From Pseudomonas japonica (GTDB lineage: Bacteria > Pseudomonadota > Gammaproteobacteria > Pseudomonadales > Pseudomonadaceae): a stretch of 64,000 bases of DNA. The notes under the pieces were generated by a model that was not told where the DNA came from, made no database searches, and saw only the letters and a program-made list of their open reading frames with translations. The first letter of the stretch is position 1. Every line of letters starts with the position of its first letter. The position numbers were made by a program, and so were the translations under genes. Below are positions 1 through 9,500 of this stretch, in pieces. Location: contig NZ_FZOL01000011.1 of assembly GCF_900188455.1 (NCBI RefSeq), positions 124,001-188,000 on the forward strand, written 5' to 3'.

Positions 1-263
1 GCTTCCAGATAGGCCTGTTCGAGGGCGCGGCGGCGGAACGCATCGATCATCAGGCTGCGCGCCACGCTGCTCAGGTAGGCCCGCGGCTCGCGCAGTTCGG
101 CGGCCTTGCGCAGAGCAATGACGCGGATGAAGGTGTCCTGGGCCAGGTCCGCCGCGTGCTCGACGCAGCCAAGGCGGTTGCGCAGCCAGCCGCACAGCCA
201 GGAATGATGATCCTCGTACAGCGAATGCACGGCCTTTTGCAGGGAGAGGTCAGCGGAGGACAT
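1..263 (-). CDS. ECF (FecI-like) RNA polymerase sigma factor, 3' end cut by window edge
   Basis: Partial gene read from an ATG at 263 leftwards; about 87 N-terminal residues are present. The translation begins MSSADLSLQKAVHSLYEDHH and runs through a sigma-70 region 2 core: HAADLAQDTFIRVI, then REPRAYLSSVARSLMIDAFRRR. This is the usual arrangement of the iron-starvation (FecI/PvdS-type) ECF family. Region 4 lies outside the window. Such factors normally direct transcription of a TonB-dependent receptor gene and are controlled by a FecR-type anti-sigma protein, but neither partner is visible here. A candidate Fur site sits just upstream of the start, which agrees with iron control. Family assignment is firm. 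The specific regulon cannot be told. Confidence 0.85.
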   Translation of the reverse strand, partial: MSSADLSLQKAVHSLYEDHHSWLCGWLRNRLGCVEHAADLAQDTFIRVIALRKAAELREPRAYLSSVARSLMIDAFRRRALEQAYLE

Positions 264-285
264 GGGGATTCCGGCGAAACAAGTG

Positions 286-303
286 GTAATGAATCTCATT
301 TAA
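286..303 (-). promoter_or_regulatory. candidate Fur box upstream of the ECF sigma gene
   Basis: On the minus strand the sequence reads AAATGAGATTCATTACC, containing the inverted repeat AATGA-GAT-TCATT. This resembles a Fur site and lies about 25-40 bp upstream of the sigma-factor start. FecI-type genes are classically Fur-repressed. The match was judged by eye only. Confidence 0.4.
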
Positions 304-374
304 CAGGAGTAACCCGGCGAATGGCAAGGACCTGACGCGATTGGGCCCTTTCGCCGCATTGGTATCTACACAAA

Positions 375-496
375 CCCCGTAGGAGCTGGCTTGTCGTGTG
401 ACGAACCACTGCGAAAGGACCGCGCAGCGGTCCCCGATGACATCGCAATCGGGACCGCCTTGCGGTCCTTTCGCAGGCAAGCCAGCTCCTACGGGG
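375..496. repeat. REP palindrome (REPIN-like, GTAGGAGCTGGCTTG family)
   Basis: Outer arms CCCCGTAGGAGCTGGCTTG and CAAGCCAGCTCCTACGGGG enclose a second palindrome around AAAGGACCGC...GCGGTCCTTT. The element fills the gap between the divergent sigma and permease genes. The same outer arm recurs at 6173, 9798, 13379, 17602, 21271, 38617 and 61803. No transposase (RAYT) gene is seen in the window. Apparent reading frames through this palindrome are spurious. Confidence 0.85.
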
Positions 497-633
497 TCCA
501 TCGCAGACAAGCCGATGTCCGGAAGAGCGACATCAGCCACACACGCCCCCCAGTTTTTTTAATGTCTGGGAGCACATATTTACTAATTTCGCCCCCGCCG
601 CACTGCGCTCAAGATCGGCCCCCTACAAGAAAA

Positions 634-677
634 GGCGTCGCCCCTGCCGACGCCAAACGAAGTACGCCGAGCGTACT
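634..677 (+). promoter_or_regulatory. two adjacent hairpins in the permease leader
   Basis: GGCGTCG (634-640) pairs with CGACGCC (648-654) around a 7-nt loop. AGTACGC (661-667) pairs with GCGTACT (671-677) around CGA. The second hairpin ends 22 bp before the permease ATG at 700. They could be an operator, a structured leader or chance. I do not recognise a known riboswitch core. Confidence 0.35.
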
Positions 678-699
678 CATCCTTGCCTTGGAGTCCGTC

Positions 700-2112
700 A
701 TGACCAACGCAGCGTCATCCGCACCGCTCATCGAAAAACACACGATCGGCTACGTGCCACCCGAAGATCGCCATGGAAAGGTCAGGGATCTGTTCACCCT
801 CTGGTTCGGCGGCAATATCGCGCCGCTGCCCATCGTCACCGGCGCCCTCGGTGTCCAGCTGTTCCACCTGAACCTGGTCTGGGGCATCGTCGCGATCCTC
901 GTCGGCCACCTGGTCGGCGGCGTGCTGATGGCTCTGCATTCGGCCCAGGGCCCGCAGATGGGCATCCCGCAGATGATCCAGAGCCGCGCCCAGTTCGGCT
1001 CCCTCGGCGCGCTGCTGGTGGTGGTCATCGCCGGACTGATGTACATCGGCTTCTTCGCCTCCAACATCGTCCTCGCCGGCAAGTCGCTGCACGGCGTGGC
1101 GGACAGCGTGCCGGTACCGGTGGGCATCGTCGTCGGCGCCCTCGGCTCGGGGATCATCGGCATCATCGGCTACCGCTTCATCCATGTGCTCAACCGCATC
1201 GGCACCTGGGTGCTGGGCATCGGCATCGTGGTCGGCTTCGCCTACATCCTCACCCATATCCAGAGCGACGACTTCCTCACCCGCGGCGGCTTCAACCTGT
1301 CCGGCTGGCTGGCCACGGTGTCCCTCGCCGCGCTGTGGCAGATCGCCTTCGCGCCCTACGTCTCCGACTACTCGCGCTACCTGCCGGCCGACGTGCCGGT
1401 GGCCGCGACCTTCTGGACCACCTACCTGGGCTCGGCGCTGGGCTCCAGCCTGTCGTTCGTCTTCGGCGCCGTGGCGGTGCTGGCGATCCCGGCCGGGATG
1501 GACAGCATGGATGCGGTCAAGCTCGCCACCGGCGCCATCGGCCCGCTGATGCTGGTGCTGTTCCTGCTCAGCGTGATCAGCCACAACGCCCTCAACCTGT
1601 ATGGCGCGGTGCTGTCGCTGATCACCCTGGTGCAGACCTTCGCCCATCGCTGGATCCCCACCGCGAAAAGCCGCGCCGTGCTGTCGCTGCTGGTCCTGCT
1701 CGGCTGCTGCGTGGTGGCGGTGTTCGCCTCGGCGGACTTCATCGGCCACTTCGTCGACATGGTCCTGGTGCTGCTGGTGGTCCTGGTGCCGTGGACCGCG
1801 ATCAACCTCATCGACTTCTACGTGATCCACAAGGGCGACTACGACATCGCCTCGATCTTCAAGGTCGATGGCGGCGTCTATGGCCGCTACAACCCGCAGG
1901 CGCTGCTGGCCTACGCCATCGGCATCGCGGTGCAGATCCCGTTCATGAACACCCCGCTGTACGTCGGCCCGGTGTCGGCGCATATCGACGGCGCCGACCT
2001 GTCGTGGCTGGTCGGCCTGCTGGTGACCTCGCCGCTGTACTGGTGGCTGGCGACCCGTGACAGCGCCTACCGCCGTCGCCAGGTCAGCGCGAAGCTGGCC
2101 ACCGCTCACTGA
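700..2112 (+). CDS. NCS1-family purine/cytosine-type permease
   Basis: 470-residue polytopic inner-membrane transporter of the nucleobase:cation symporter-1 family (purine-cytosine permease, CodB/FcyB type). An amphipathic N-terminus is followed by the early motif LWFGGNIAPLPIVTGALG, then about a dozen hydrophobic helices, including WQIAFAPYVSDYSRYLP in the middle, which resembles the conserved substrate-region motif of this family. The start at 700 is chosen because GGAG stands 7 bp upstream and residues before it are low-complexity intergenic sequence; the open frame itself extends back to 391 through a REP element. The probable role is proton- or sodium-driven uptake of a purine, pyrimidine or related heterocycle. 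The substrate cannot be assigned from sequence. The gene stands alone with a 142-bp gap to the next start. Confidence 0.85.
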   Translation: MTNAASSAPLIEKHTIGYVPPEDRHGKVRDLFTLWFGGNIAPLPIVTGALGVQLFHLNLVWGIVAILVGHLVGGVLMALHSAQGPQMGIPQMIQSRAQFGSLGALLVVVIAGLMYIGFFASNIVLAGKSLHGVADSVPVPVGIVVGALGSGIIGIIGYRFIHVLNRIGTWVLGIGIVVGFAYILTHIQSDDFLTRGGFNLSGWLATVSLAALWQIAFAPYVSDYSRYLPADVPVAATFWTTYLGSALGSSLSFVFGAVAVLAIPAGMDSMDAVKLATGAIGPLMLVLFLLSVISHNALNLYGAVLSLITLVQTFAHRWIPTAKSRAVLSLLVLLGCCVVAVFASADFIGHFVDMVLVLLVVLVPWTAINLIDFYVIHKGDYDIASIFKVDGGVYGRYNPQALLAYAIGIAVQIPFMNTPLYVGPVSAHIDGADLSWLVGLLVTSPLYWWLATRDSAYRRRQVSAKLATAH

Positions 2113-2165
2113 GGGTCTGCGCCAGGGCCTTGAATCGGCTGGAGTTTCGCCAGGCGGCGGCACCT

Positions 2166-2213
2166 ACCTGATATTTCTGTCAGTTGTGCCGCCGCCGTCG
2201 TTGGTTCTTCAAT
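2166..2213 (+). promoter_or_regulatory. promoter of paralogue 1 with LuxR-box-like operator
   Basis: The 20-mer ACCTGATATTTCTGTCAGTT (core 2168-2183, CT-N12-AG) is followed at once by TTGTGC (2184-2189), an 18-bp spacer and TTCAAT (2208-2213). The start codon is 41 bp further on. The layout matches that before the other five paralogues, although the DNA around it is more diverged, which argues for selection on these bases. Confidence 0.6.
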
Positions 2214-2254
2214 CTGCTCAGCCGCCCGGCCGCGAGCGGATACGGAGAGCCCTC

Positions 2255-5200
2255 ATGACCATCGAAACCCGCACCGACACCCTCGACCCGCTGCTGATCC
2301 CCGGCCTGATCGTCCCGGTGTACACCCCGGGCGCCGACGGCGGGGTCAACTACCACATGATCCACGTCAATGTCCTCGGCCTGCCGGTCTTCGTCCAGGC
2401 CTACCTGAACATGCGCGAGGGCGACTGGGTCAAGGTGTTCTGGGGCGACCCCGGCACCCCGGTGGCCTCCGGCATGGTCCACGCGGAAGACGTCGACCAG
2501 GATTTCGGCCTGTTCATCCGCGCCGAGTTCATCCCCGAAGGCATCAGCGCCGTGCACTGTGTGGTCACCCGCGCCGGCAGCGGCAACGAGGACGCCTCCC
2601 AGCCGCTGAACGTCCTGGTGCGCACCGAGGCCCCCGGCGGCACCGACCCCGAACCCGACCTGCCCGGCCACCAGCGCCTTCCTCCCCCCGACCCCGAACT
2701 GCCGGCCAGCGGCATCATCGACGAAGAGGCGGCGAAGAACGGGGTCAAGGTGACCATCGGCGCCTACCCGAACATGCGCGAGTTCGACGTCATCACCTTC
2801 AGCTGGGGCGGCGAGCTGCTCCAGCACAGCGTCACCCAGACCGAGGTGGACGCCGGCTCGCTGGACATCCTGGTCACCGAGCAGACCATCCTCGCCGCCG
2901 GCGACAGCGATGAACTGGTGCTGGTCTACCGGGTCCACGACGAAGTGCACAACCCGTCCAGCGAGTGGTCGCCGCGCACCCTGGTGATGGTCGAGGTCGG
3001 TACCGGCCTGTTCGCCGCGCCACTGATCAAGAACCCCGACCTGGAAGCCGACCCCTTCGATGTGATCGACCTCGAAGTGCTCGGCGACGCGGACCTCGAG
3101 GTGGAGGTCTATGCCGCGAAGGGCGGCGACCTGCTGATCGGCGACGTGGTGGCCCTGACCTGGATCGGCACCACCGCCCAGGGCGAGGCCATACCGGTCA
3201 GCCCGCCCGAGCTGACGGTGCTGCGCCTGCCCATCAGCCTGGAGTTCTACATTGCCAATGCCAGCCTGCTGCCCCTGGGCCGTGGGCGGGGCGTGGCCTC
3301 CTACCGGGTGACCCGCGAGGAAATGCCCGCCGGCGTGTCCAAGCGCAGCTTCGTCACCTTCCTCGGCGAGGAGCAGCGCCTGCCCAAACCAACGGTGAGC
3401 GAGGCAGTCGACGGCGTGCTCGACCCGACCCTGGTCGAGGCCACCGCGGTCGTCCCCGGCGATGCCCTCGAAGCCGGCGATACCCTGATCCTGACCTGGC
3501 TCGGCACCCGCGCCAACGGCACGCCGCTGCACCGGGCGATCTCGCGCTCGATCAGCGGCGGCAACGCCGGCCGGCCGCAGAGCATTCCCATCGCGGGCGC
3601 CGAGCTGATCGCCCCGCTCGATGGCGGCAGCGTCAGCCTCTACTACAGCGTGGAAAAACGCTCGGGCCTGATCCTCGAATCCGACCGCGAGGAACTGAGC
3701 GTCGGCCAGGCCCGCGGCGAGCTGCCGCCACCCTTCACCCGCCCTGCCCCGGTGGACGGCGTGCTCGACCCCGACAGCCTGCCGACGCAGTTGCAGATCG
3801 TCGTGCCGCCCTGGCCGGGCATGCACGACGAGCAGATCCTGCATGTGCGCTGGCAAGCCAGCAGCGGACCGCACTACGACGACTTCATGCCCATCAGCCC
3901 GGCGCTGGTCGGTGAGGAAGTGGTGTTCTACCTCCCCCGTGAACATGTCGAGGCGAACCTGGGCGCGGACATCGAGATCAGCTATCGCGTGGAAGACACA
4001 CAGGGACCAGATCAGTTCTCCGCCGTCGCCACCCTGCGCATCGGCGCCCGACCCACGCCCCTGCCCCTGCCGCGGATCCTCGAAGCCGAGGGCGACCAGC
4101 TGAATCCGGGCGACGTGACGCAAGGTGCCAGCGCCTACATCGACGCCAGCGCCCGACTCGAAGACGGCGACCTGATCACCCTGCACATCGTCAGCCCCGC
4201 CGAAGACGGCAGCCTCGACATTCCCTTCGAGGTCGAGGACGGGGATGGCGGCGAAGCGGCGACCATCACCGTGCCCTACACCACCATCGTCGCCAGCATC
4301 GGTACCCGCATCAGCGTGCACTACAGCATCAGCCGCGCCGCGGGGGGACCGGTGGAGCAGTCCGGGACGGTCAGCTACACGGTGCACAGCGAGCTCGGCC
4401 ACGGCCCGCTGCGCATCATGGGTGCACGGTTCTACGCCGGCGCCTGGCTGCACGGGCGCGTGCCGCGGATGCTCAGTGCCCTGCATGCGCAAACCCTGGC
4501 ACCGCTGCTCGCCGAATGGCGCTACGAGGGCGACTCGCAGTGGGCCACCGGCACCACCTGGATCGACCACAAGCCCTGGCTCAAGCTCCATGTGCGCAGC
4601 ACCAGCCAGACCTGGGAGTGCCGACCCGTCAACGTGTTCGGCAACGGCTACGCCAATGCGACACCGGCCGCTTTCGTCGTGATGCGCGACGAAGTCATGG
4701 GCGCTGACGGCCCCGAAGTCGACATGATCGCCTGGGGCAACGGACCCAACGGCGGGCACCTGAGGCCCGAGGTGGCCAACCTCACCGACGTGCAGGAGGT
4801 CGCCGCGACGGCATACGCCTTCGCGGCGCGCCTGCGCAGCGGCAATGTCGCCTGTTGGGGCAGTGTCGACAGTGGCTCGCAGTCGCCGATCATCGAAGGC
4901 GACTACATCCAGGTCAGAGGCAACCTGCAGGCCTTCGCCGGGCTGCGGCGCAACGGCGAGCTGTTCGCCTGGGGCCATGAAGACGACCCCTGTGTCCCGG
5001 TACCGCCGCCGGTCATGCAATACCACGACTACGTCGACCTGTACGGCACGGCCGTGGCCTTTGCCGCGCGGCGCGCCAGCGGCCATGTAGTCGCCTGGGG
5101 CGACCCGGGTTTTGGCGGACGTCTGAAACCGGGGCAGGACCAGTACGCCGATATCGTCGATGTGGCCAGCACCGTCGGCGCCTTCGCCGCGTTGCGCGAC

Positions 5201-5860
5201 AGCGGCACCGGGCGCTGCGTGATTGCCTGGGGAGACAGCGTCAACGGCGGCGATGTCCCCGATGTCATCACCCACCTCGATAACGTCAGGCGCCTGTTCG
5301 CCACCGCCGCGGCCTTCTGCATCCTGCTCGACAGCGGCGCCGTGAAGGCCTGGCCCCATACCGTCGCCAGCGGCGACATTCCCCAACCGATCACGGTGCT
5401 GAGCAATATCGTCGAGGTCAGCGCGACCTGGAATGCCTTCTGTGCGCGGCTGAGCAACGGCCGGGTGGTCGCCTGGGGCGAGGACGACTGGGGCGCCGAC
5501 CTGAGCCCGGAAGCCGGCGATGCCTCGAACGTCATCCAGGTAAGCGCCACCTCCGCGGCCTTCGCCGCGCTGTGCCGCGACGGCACGGTCATCGCCTGGG
5601 GCAACCCGATCCGCGGCGGCGATACCTCGGCAGTGGCCGACAAACTGGTCGACGTGCGCGCGATCTATGGCAACGCCCAGGCCTTCACCGCACTGACCGG
5701 CACTGGCGAGGTGGTGACCTGGGGCGAGCGCTTCAACGGCGGCGACAGCAGCCTGGTACAGTCAGAGCTCGCCGGCAAGGTCACCACCGGCCGCCTGCTG
5801 CCAGCCGACGAGGCACGCGCAGTGGCCGAGCCGAACCTGCGGCCTGAAAGCAACGGATGA
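2255..5860 (+). CDS. Ig-like repeat / RCC1-propeller protein, paralogue 1 (longest)
   Basis: 1201 residues; start ATG at 2255 after a GGAGA ribosome site. No signal peptide or membrane segment is seen. The order is: a short N-terminal lead (NLDPLLIPGLIVPVYTPG-like); Ig-like repeats of about 90-115 residues sharing the pattern GD.(V/I).(L/F).W.G and ending in Y.V......S; a junction domain starting GPLRIMGARF with WRYEGDSQW, KPWLKLHVRS and VVMRDEVMG; and about nine RCC1/WG-type repeats (AFAARLRSGNVACWG, VVAWGDPGFGGRLKPG and so on) to the end. It has one Ig-like repeat more than its five sisters (about residues 605-715, QLNPGDVTQGASAYIDASAR onward), which explains its extra 110-120 residues. Function is unknown; repeat and propeller scaffolds of this kind usually bind proteins or glycans. 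It is the most diverged member and the only one without a REP element directly upstream. Confidence 0.8.
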   Translation: MTIETRTDTLDPLLIPGLIVPVYTPGADGGVNYHMIHVNVLGLPVFVQAYLNMREGDWVKVFWGDPGTPVASGMVHAEDVDQDFGLFIRAEFIPEGISAVHCVVTRAGSGNEDASQPLNVLVRTEAPGGTDPEPDLPGHQRLPPPDPELPASGIIDEEAAKNGVKVTIGAYPNMREFDVITFSWGGELLQHSVTQTEVDAGSLDILVTEQTILAAGDSDELVLVYRVHDEVHNPSSEWSPRTLVMVEVGTGLFAAPLIKNPDLEADPFDVIDLEVLGDADLEVEVYAAKGGDLLIGDVVALTWIGTTAQGEAIPVSPPELTVLRLPISLEFYIANASLLPLGRGRGVASYRVTREEMPAGVSKRSFVTFLGEEQRLPKPTVSEAVDGVLDPTLVEATAVVPGDALEAGDTLILTWLGTRANGTPLHRAISRSISGGNAGRPQSIPIAGAELIAPLDGGSVSLYYSVEKRSGLILESDREELSVGQARGELPPPFTRPAPVDGVLDPDSLPTQLQIVVPPWPGMHDEQILHVRWQASSGPHYDDFMPISPALVGEEVVFYLPREHVEANLGADIEISYRVEDTQGPDQFSAVATLRIGARPTPLPLPRILEAEGDQLNPGDVTQGASAYIDASARLEDGDLITLHIVSPAEDGSLDIPFEVEDGDGGEAATITVPYTTIVASIGTRISVHYSISRAAGGPVEQSGTVSYTVHSELGHGPLRIMGARFYAGAWLHGRVPRMLSALHAQTLAPLLAEWRYEGDSQWATGTTWIDHKPWLKLHVRSTSQTWECRPVNVFGNGYANATPAAFVVMRDEVMGADGPEVDMIAWGNGPNGGHLRPEVANLTDVQEVAATAYAFAARLRSGNVACWGSVDSGSQSPIIEGDYIQVRGNLQAFAGLRRNGELFAWGHEDDPCVPVPPPVMQYHDYVDLYGTAVAFAARRASGHVVAWGDPGFGGRLKPGQDQYADIVDVASTVGAFAALRDSGTGRCVIAWGDSVNGGDVPDVITHLDNVRRLFATAAAFCILLDSGAVKAWPHTVASGDIPQPITVLSNIVEVSATWNAFCARLSNGRVVAWGEDDWGADLSPEAGDASNVIQVSATSAAFAALCRDGTVIAWGNPIRGGDTSAVADKLVDVRAIYGNAQAFTALTGTGEVVTWGERFNGGDSSLVQSELAGKVTTGRLLPADEARAVAEPNLRPESNG

Positions 5861-5873
5861 CCTCATCTTGAAA

Positions 5874-5897
5874 CCGGCGGGTGGGCTCACCCGCCGG
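5874..5897 (+). terminator. probable terminator hairpin after paralogue 1
   Basis: CCGGCGGGTG (5874-5883), loop GGCT, CACCCGCCGG (5888-5897): a perfect 10-bp GC-rich stem 13 bp after the stop codon. No clear U-tract follows, so rho-independent function is likely but not certain. Confidence 0.6.
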
Positions 5898-5908
5898 CGC
5901 TTCAAAAA

Positions 5909-6156
5909 CTGTCGCATCCCGCCACGAAAATCCACCTATCTCCGACTTTCTTGTAGGCAATTTCCCAAGCATACTCCCCGCCCCCGCCTGGTGGTTGCGT
6001 TCCGTGGAAACGCTGCCAAATCAACGACCGGATTAGCAGTCCGCAAGACATAACGACCTTCTCAGGTACGCCTTATGGCGGCCGTGTGTGTGGGCACCGA
6101 GACGACACAACCGAGTCGCCCAGGCCGAAACCACGATCAGCGTACCGGTCCTCTAA
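5909..6156 (+). pseudogene. remnant of a DUF6124-type gene module (leader fused to last codons)
   Basis: The first about 105 bp (from 5909) match almost base for base the leader at 17021 that precedes the intact DUF6124-type gene. The last about 40 bp (GCCCAGGCCGAAACCACGAT onward, stop 6154-6156) match that gene's 3' end, AQAETTVSVPVL-stop. Between them the start codon, most of the coding region and the left arm of the leader hairpin are missing. The copy therefore looks like an internal-deletion derivative and cannot encode the protein. It fills most of the 648-bp gap between paralogues 1 and 2, together with a REP element and the next promoter. Confidence 0.65.
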
Positions 6157-6172
6157 ACCCGACGCTGAACCT

Positions 6173-6301
6173 GTAGGAGCTGGCTTGCCTGCGATCGGCG
6201 GCGCAGCCGTCGTAAATCCTGAATCCACAGTGAACCTGACACACCGTGGATACCGGTTTTACGACGGCTGCGCCGCCGATCGCAGGCAAGCCAGCTCCTA
6301 C
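6173..6301. repeat. REP palindrome
   Basis: GTAGGAGCTGGCTTGCCTGC at the left and its reverse complement at the right, with inner palindrome GGCGGCGCAGCCGTCGTAAA / TTTACGACGGCTGCGCCGCC. The whole 129 bp could fold into one long hairpin. It lies upstream of the paralogue 2 promoter. Confidence 0.85.
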
Positions 6302-6358
6302 AACAACCATTGCCAGGCACACCAATGCCTACGACAGCCATTGGCAAACAGGCATTCG
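6297..6358 (+). repeat. 31-bp hairpin tandem repeat, two units
   Basis: Units 6297-6327 and 6328-6358 start CCTACAACAACCATTGCCAG and CCTACGACAGCCATTGGCAA. The same unit occurs once before paralogues 3 and 6, twice before 4 and four times before 5. Confidence 0.7.
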
Positions 6359-6418
6359 TACAAATCGCCTCAAGGCATCTCCTTGAATCCCCAACCCTTT
6401 CCCCGTCACGCCCGCCCT

Positions 6419-6466
6419 ACCTGTCATTTCTGCCAGTTGTGCGCCCCATCGCTCTGGCTCTTCAAT
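6419..6466 (+). promoter_or_regulatory. promoter of paralogue 2 with LuxR-box-like operator
   Basis: ACCTGTCATTTCTGCCAGTT (core 6421-6436), TTGTGC at 6437-6442, 18-bp spacer, TTCAAT at 6461-6466, start codon at 6509. The 20-mer has the CT-N12-AG frame of las/rhl boxes and sits just upstream of the -35, as in LuxR-type class II activation. Confidence 0.65.
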
Positions 6467-6508
6467 CTGCTCAGCCCCCTTCGGCTTCCACAGGATTGGA
6501 GAACCCTC

Positions 6509-9500
6509 ATGAGCACCGATGAAAACGCTCCCCTGAACCTCGACCCCATCCTCATCCCCGGCCTGATCGTCCCGGTACAGACCGACGGTGCCGACGGCGG
6601 GGTCAATTACCACCTGCTGCACGTCACCGAAGGCGGCCTGCTGGTGGAGGTCCAGGCGTACCTGAACATGCAGGCGAACGACTGGATCGAGGTGTTCTGG
6701 GGCGACAAGTCCTCGCCCGTAGCCGGCGGCCTGGTCCTGCCGGAAGATGTCGGCAACAGGTTCGGCCTGTTCATTCTCCCCGACCGCATCGCCGAAGGCA
6801 TCAGCGACGTCTGGGCCCGGGTCACCCGCTCTGGCGGCGGCAACGGTGGCGAGTCCCCGCCGCTGCCGGTGCTGGTGCGCAGCGTATTCCCCGGCGGCAC
6901 CGATCCCGACCCCGACCTGCCCGGCCACCAGAACCTGCCCGCCCCCGAGCCGGAACTGCCACCCGGCGGCATCATCGACGAAGAAGCGGCGAAGAACGGC
7001 GTCAAGGTCACCATCAGCAGCTACCCCAACATGCGCGTCTTCGACCGCATCACCTTCAGCTGGGGCGGCGAGTTTCTGCAGCATGACGTGACCCAGGCCG
7101 AAGTGGACGCCGGCTCCCTGGAGATCCTGGTCACCGAGGACACCATCCTCGCCGCCGGCGACAGCGATACCCTGGCCCTGGTCTACCGGGTCCGCGACGA
7201 GGTCCACAACATTTCCAGCGACTGGTCGTTGCGCACGATCATCGAAGTGGAAGTCGGCCAGGGCCTGTTCAATGCACCGATCATCGAGAACCCCGACCCG
7301 GCCGCCGATCCCTACGACGTTATCGACCTCGAATTGCTCGGCGACGCCGACCTGCTGGTGGAAGTCCATGCCGCGCAGGAAGGCGACCTGCTGATCGGCG
7401 ATGTGGTCAAGCTGGCCTGGACCGGTACCACCGCCCAGGGCGAGACGATCACCGTCGACCTGCCGGAACAGACGGTCCTGCGCCTGCCGAGCAACCTGAA
7501 GTTCTACATCCCCAACGCCGACGTGATTCGCCTGGGCCGCGGACGCTGTGTCGCCTCCTATGCCGTGACCCGCGACGACAGCCCCGCCGGCGTCTCGAAA
7601 CGCACCTTCGCCACCTTCCTCGGCGAAGAACAGCGCCTGCCCAAGCCCACGGTCAGCGATGCCGTCGACGGCGTGCTCGATCCAACCCTGAGCGCAACCA
7701 CCGTCACCGTCCCCGGCGACGCCCTGGAAGCCGGCGACAGCGTACTGCTCACCTGGTTCGGCATCCGCGCCAACGGCACGCCGCTGGTGGAAAGCATCCG
7801 CCGCTCGATCAGCGGCAGCGGCGCCGGCAAGCCGCTGAGCATCCCCATCGACGGCGCCACACTCATCGCCCCGCTCGATGGCGGCACCCTCAGCGTCTAC
7901 TACAGCGTCGAGAAGCAGTCCGGGCTGCTTCTCGAATCCGACCGCGAACAGCTGCGCGTCGGCGAAGCCCGTGCCGAACTGCCGGCGCCCTTCACCCGGC
8001 CACCGGCACAGGACGGCGCACTCGATCCCGCGGACCTGCCCGAAGAACTGGAAATCGTCATCGCGCCCTGGCCGGACATGGCTGCCGGCCAGACCGTGTA
8101 TATGGTCTGGAGTGCCAGCAGCGGTCCGCACATCGATGACTTCATTCCGATCGGCCCCTCGATGGTGGGCCAGGAAGTGGTGTTCTACCTGGAGCGCGCC
8201 CAGGTCGAAGCGAACCTAGGCGCGGACATCGAACTGTCGTACCGGGTGGAAAGCCAGGGCGAACCGACCCGGATATCCGAGATCGCCAGGTTCCGCATCG
8301 GCGCCCGTCAGGGGGTCGGCGACGGGCCGCTGCGGATCATGGGCGCCCGATGGCTGGCCAGCAGTTCGTCGATCACGGGATCATCGCGCACGCTCACCGC
8401 CCTGCATGACGAAACCCTGGCGCCGATGGTCGCCGAATGGCGCTACGAGGGCGACGAGGAGTGGACCGCCAGTACCACCTGGCTCGACGCGAAACCCTGG
8501 CTGAAGCTCTATACCCGCAACAACACCGAGGCGTGGGAGTCCCGGCCTGCCAATATCATCGGTAATGGCACCTATTCCACATCCAACATCGCATACGCAG
8601 CCTTCGTCGCGATGCGTGACGAGGTCATGAGCGGTCCGACCCGGGTGGTCGACATGGTCGGCTGGGGTCTTCCCGAATATGGGGGCGCACTGGGCATCAT
8701 GGCCAATCTCCGGAGCGTCGTGGAGATCACTTCCTCCACAACCGCCTTCGCCGCCCGCCAGACCGATGGCTCGGTCGGCTGCTGGGGTAGGCTGAACGAC
8801 TTCAACACGCCAGGGACCGTTTCCGGCACGTTCGATCTGGTCAGGAGCAATGCCCATGCTTTCGTCGGCCGCAGACCCAACGGCGAACTGTTTGCCTGGG
8901 GCCACACCGGCTATGGAGTGCCCGTGCCCGGTCATGTCCTGCAGCACAAGGACTATATCGAACTGCGTGGCGCCACCTACGCCTTCGCCGGCCTTCGCGC
9001 CAGCGGCCATGTGGTGGCCTGGGGCAATCCGGACATGGGCGGACAGTTGCGTCAGGGTCAAGAGACCCTGGATGACATCGTCGAGATCGTCAGCAACCAG
9101 GGCGCCTTCGCCGCGATACGCGAGCATGCCGGCGGCAGAAGCGTGATTGCCTGGGGCGACCTCTCCCGCGGTGGCATGGTGCCCGACGACATCGCCAGGC
9201 TTACCAATGTCAGGTCGATTTGCGGCGGCGTATACAACGCGTTCTGCATCCTGCTGGACAGCGGAGAGGTGAGGGCCTGGCCTCTCACCGCCGAGGCCGG
9301 CCAGGTACCGGATGACATCGCGGCCCTGAGCAACGTGGTGGAGGTGACGGCCAACAACCATGCGTTCTGTGCGCGATTGAGCGACAACCGGGTGGTGGCA
9401 TGGGGCAACCCGACCAACGGCGGCAAGCTCACCGATGAAGTCGCTGGCAAGTCCAATATCGTCCAGGTCAGCAGTGCCATGGTGTCGTTCGCCGCGCTGT

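Noticed and set aside
250..540. Small ORFs across REP palindromes (also at 6137-6347, 9592-9941, 13289-13531 and 21426-21799)
   Set aside because: These frames read through REP palindromes, repeat the same meaningless peptide on both strands and lack ribosome sites.
541..699. Purine or TPP riboswitch in the permease leader
   Set aside because: None of the conserved core sequences of those classes is visible; only two simple hairpins are.
2180..5386. 1068-codon open frame on the minus strand opposite paralogue 1, with similar ones opposite paralogues 2-6
   Set aside because: Amino-acid content (G, A, V, D, Q, H rich with no domains) and exact antisense position to high-GC coding sequence show that these are shadow frames. 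The plus-strand products have clear repeats and ribosome sites.
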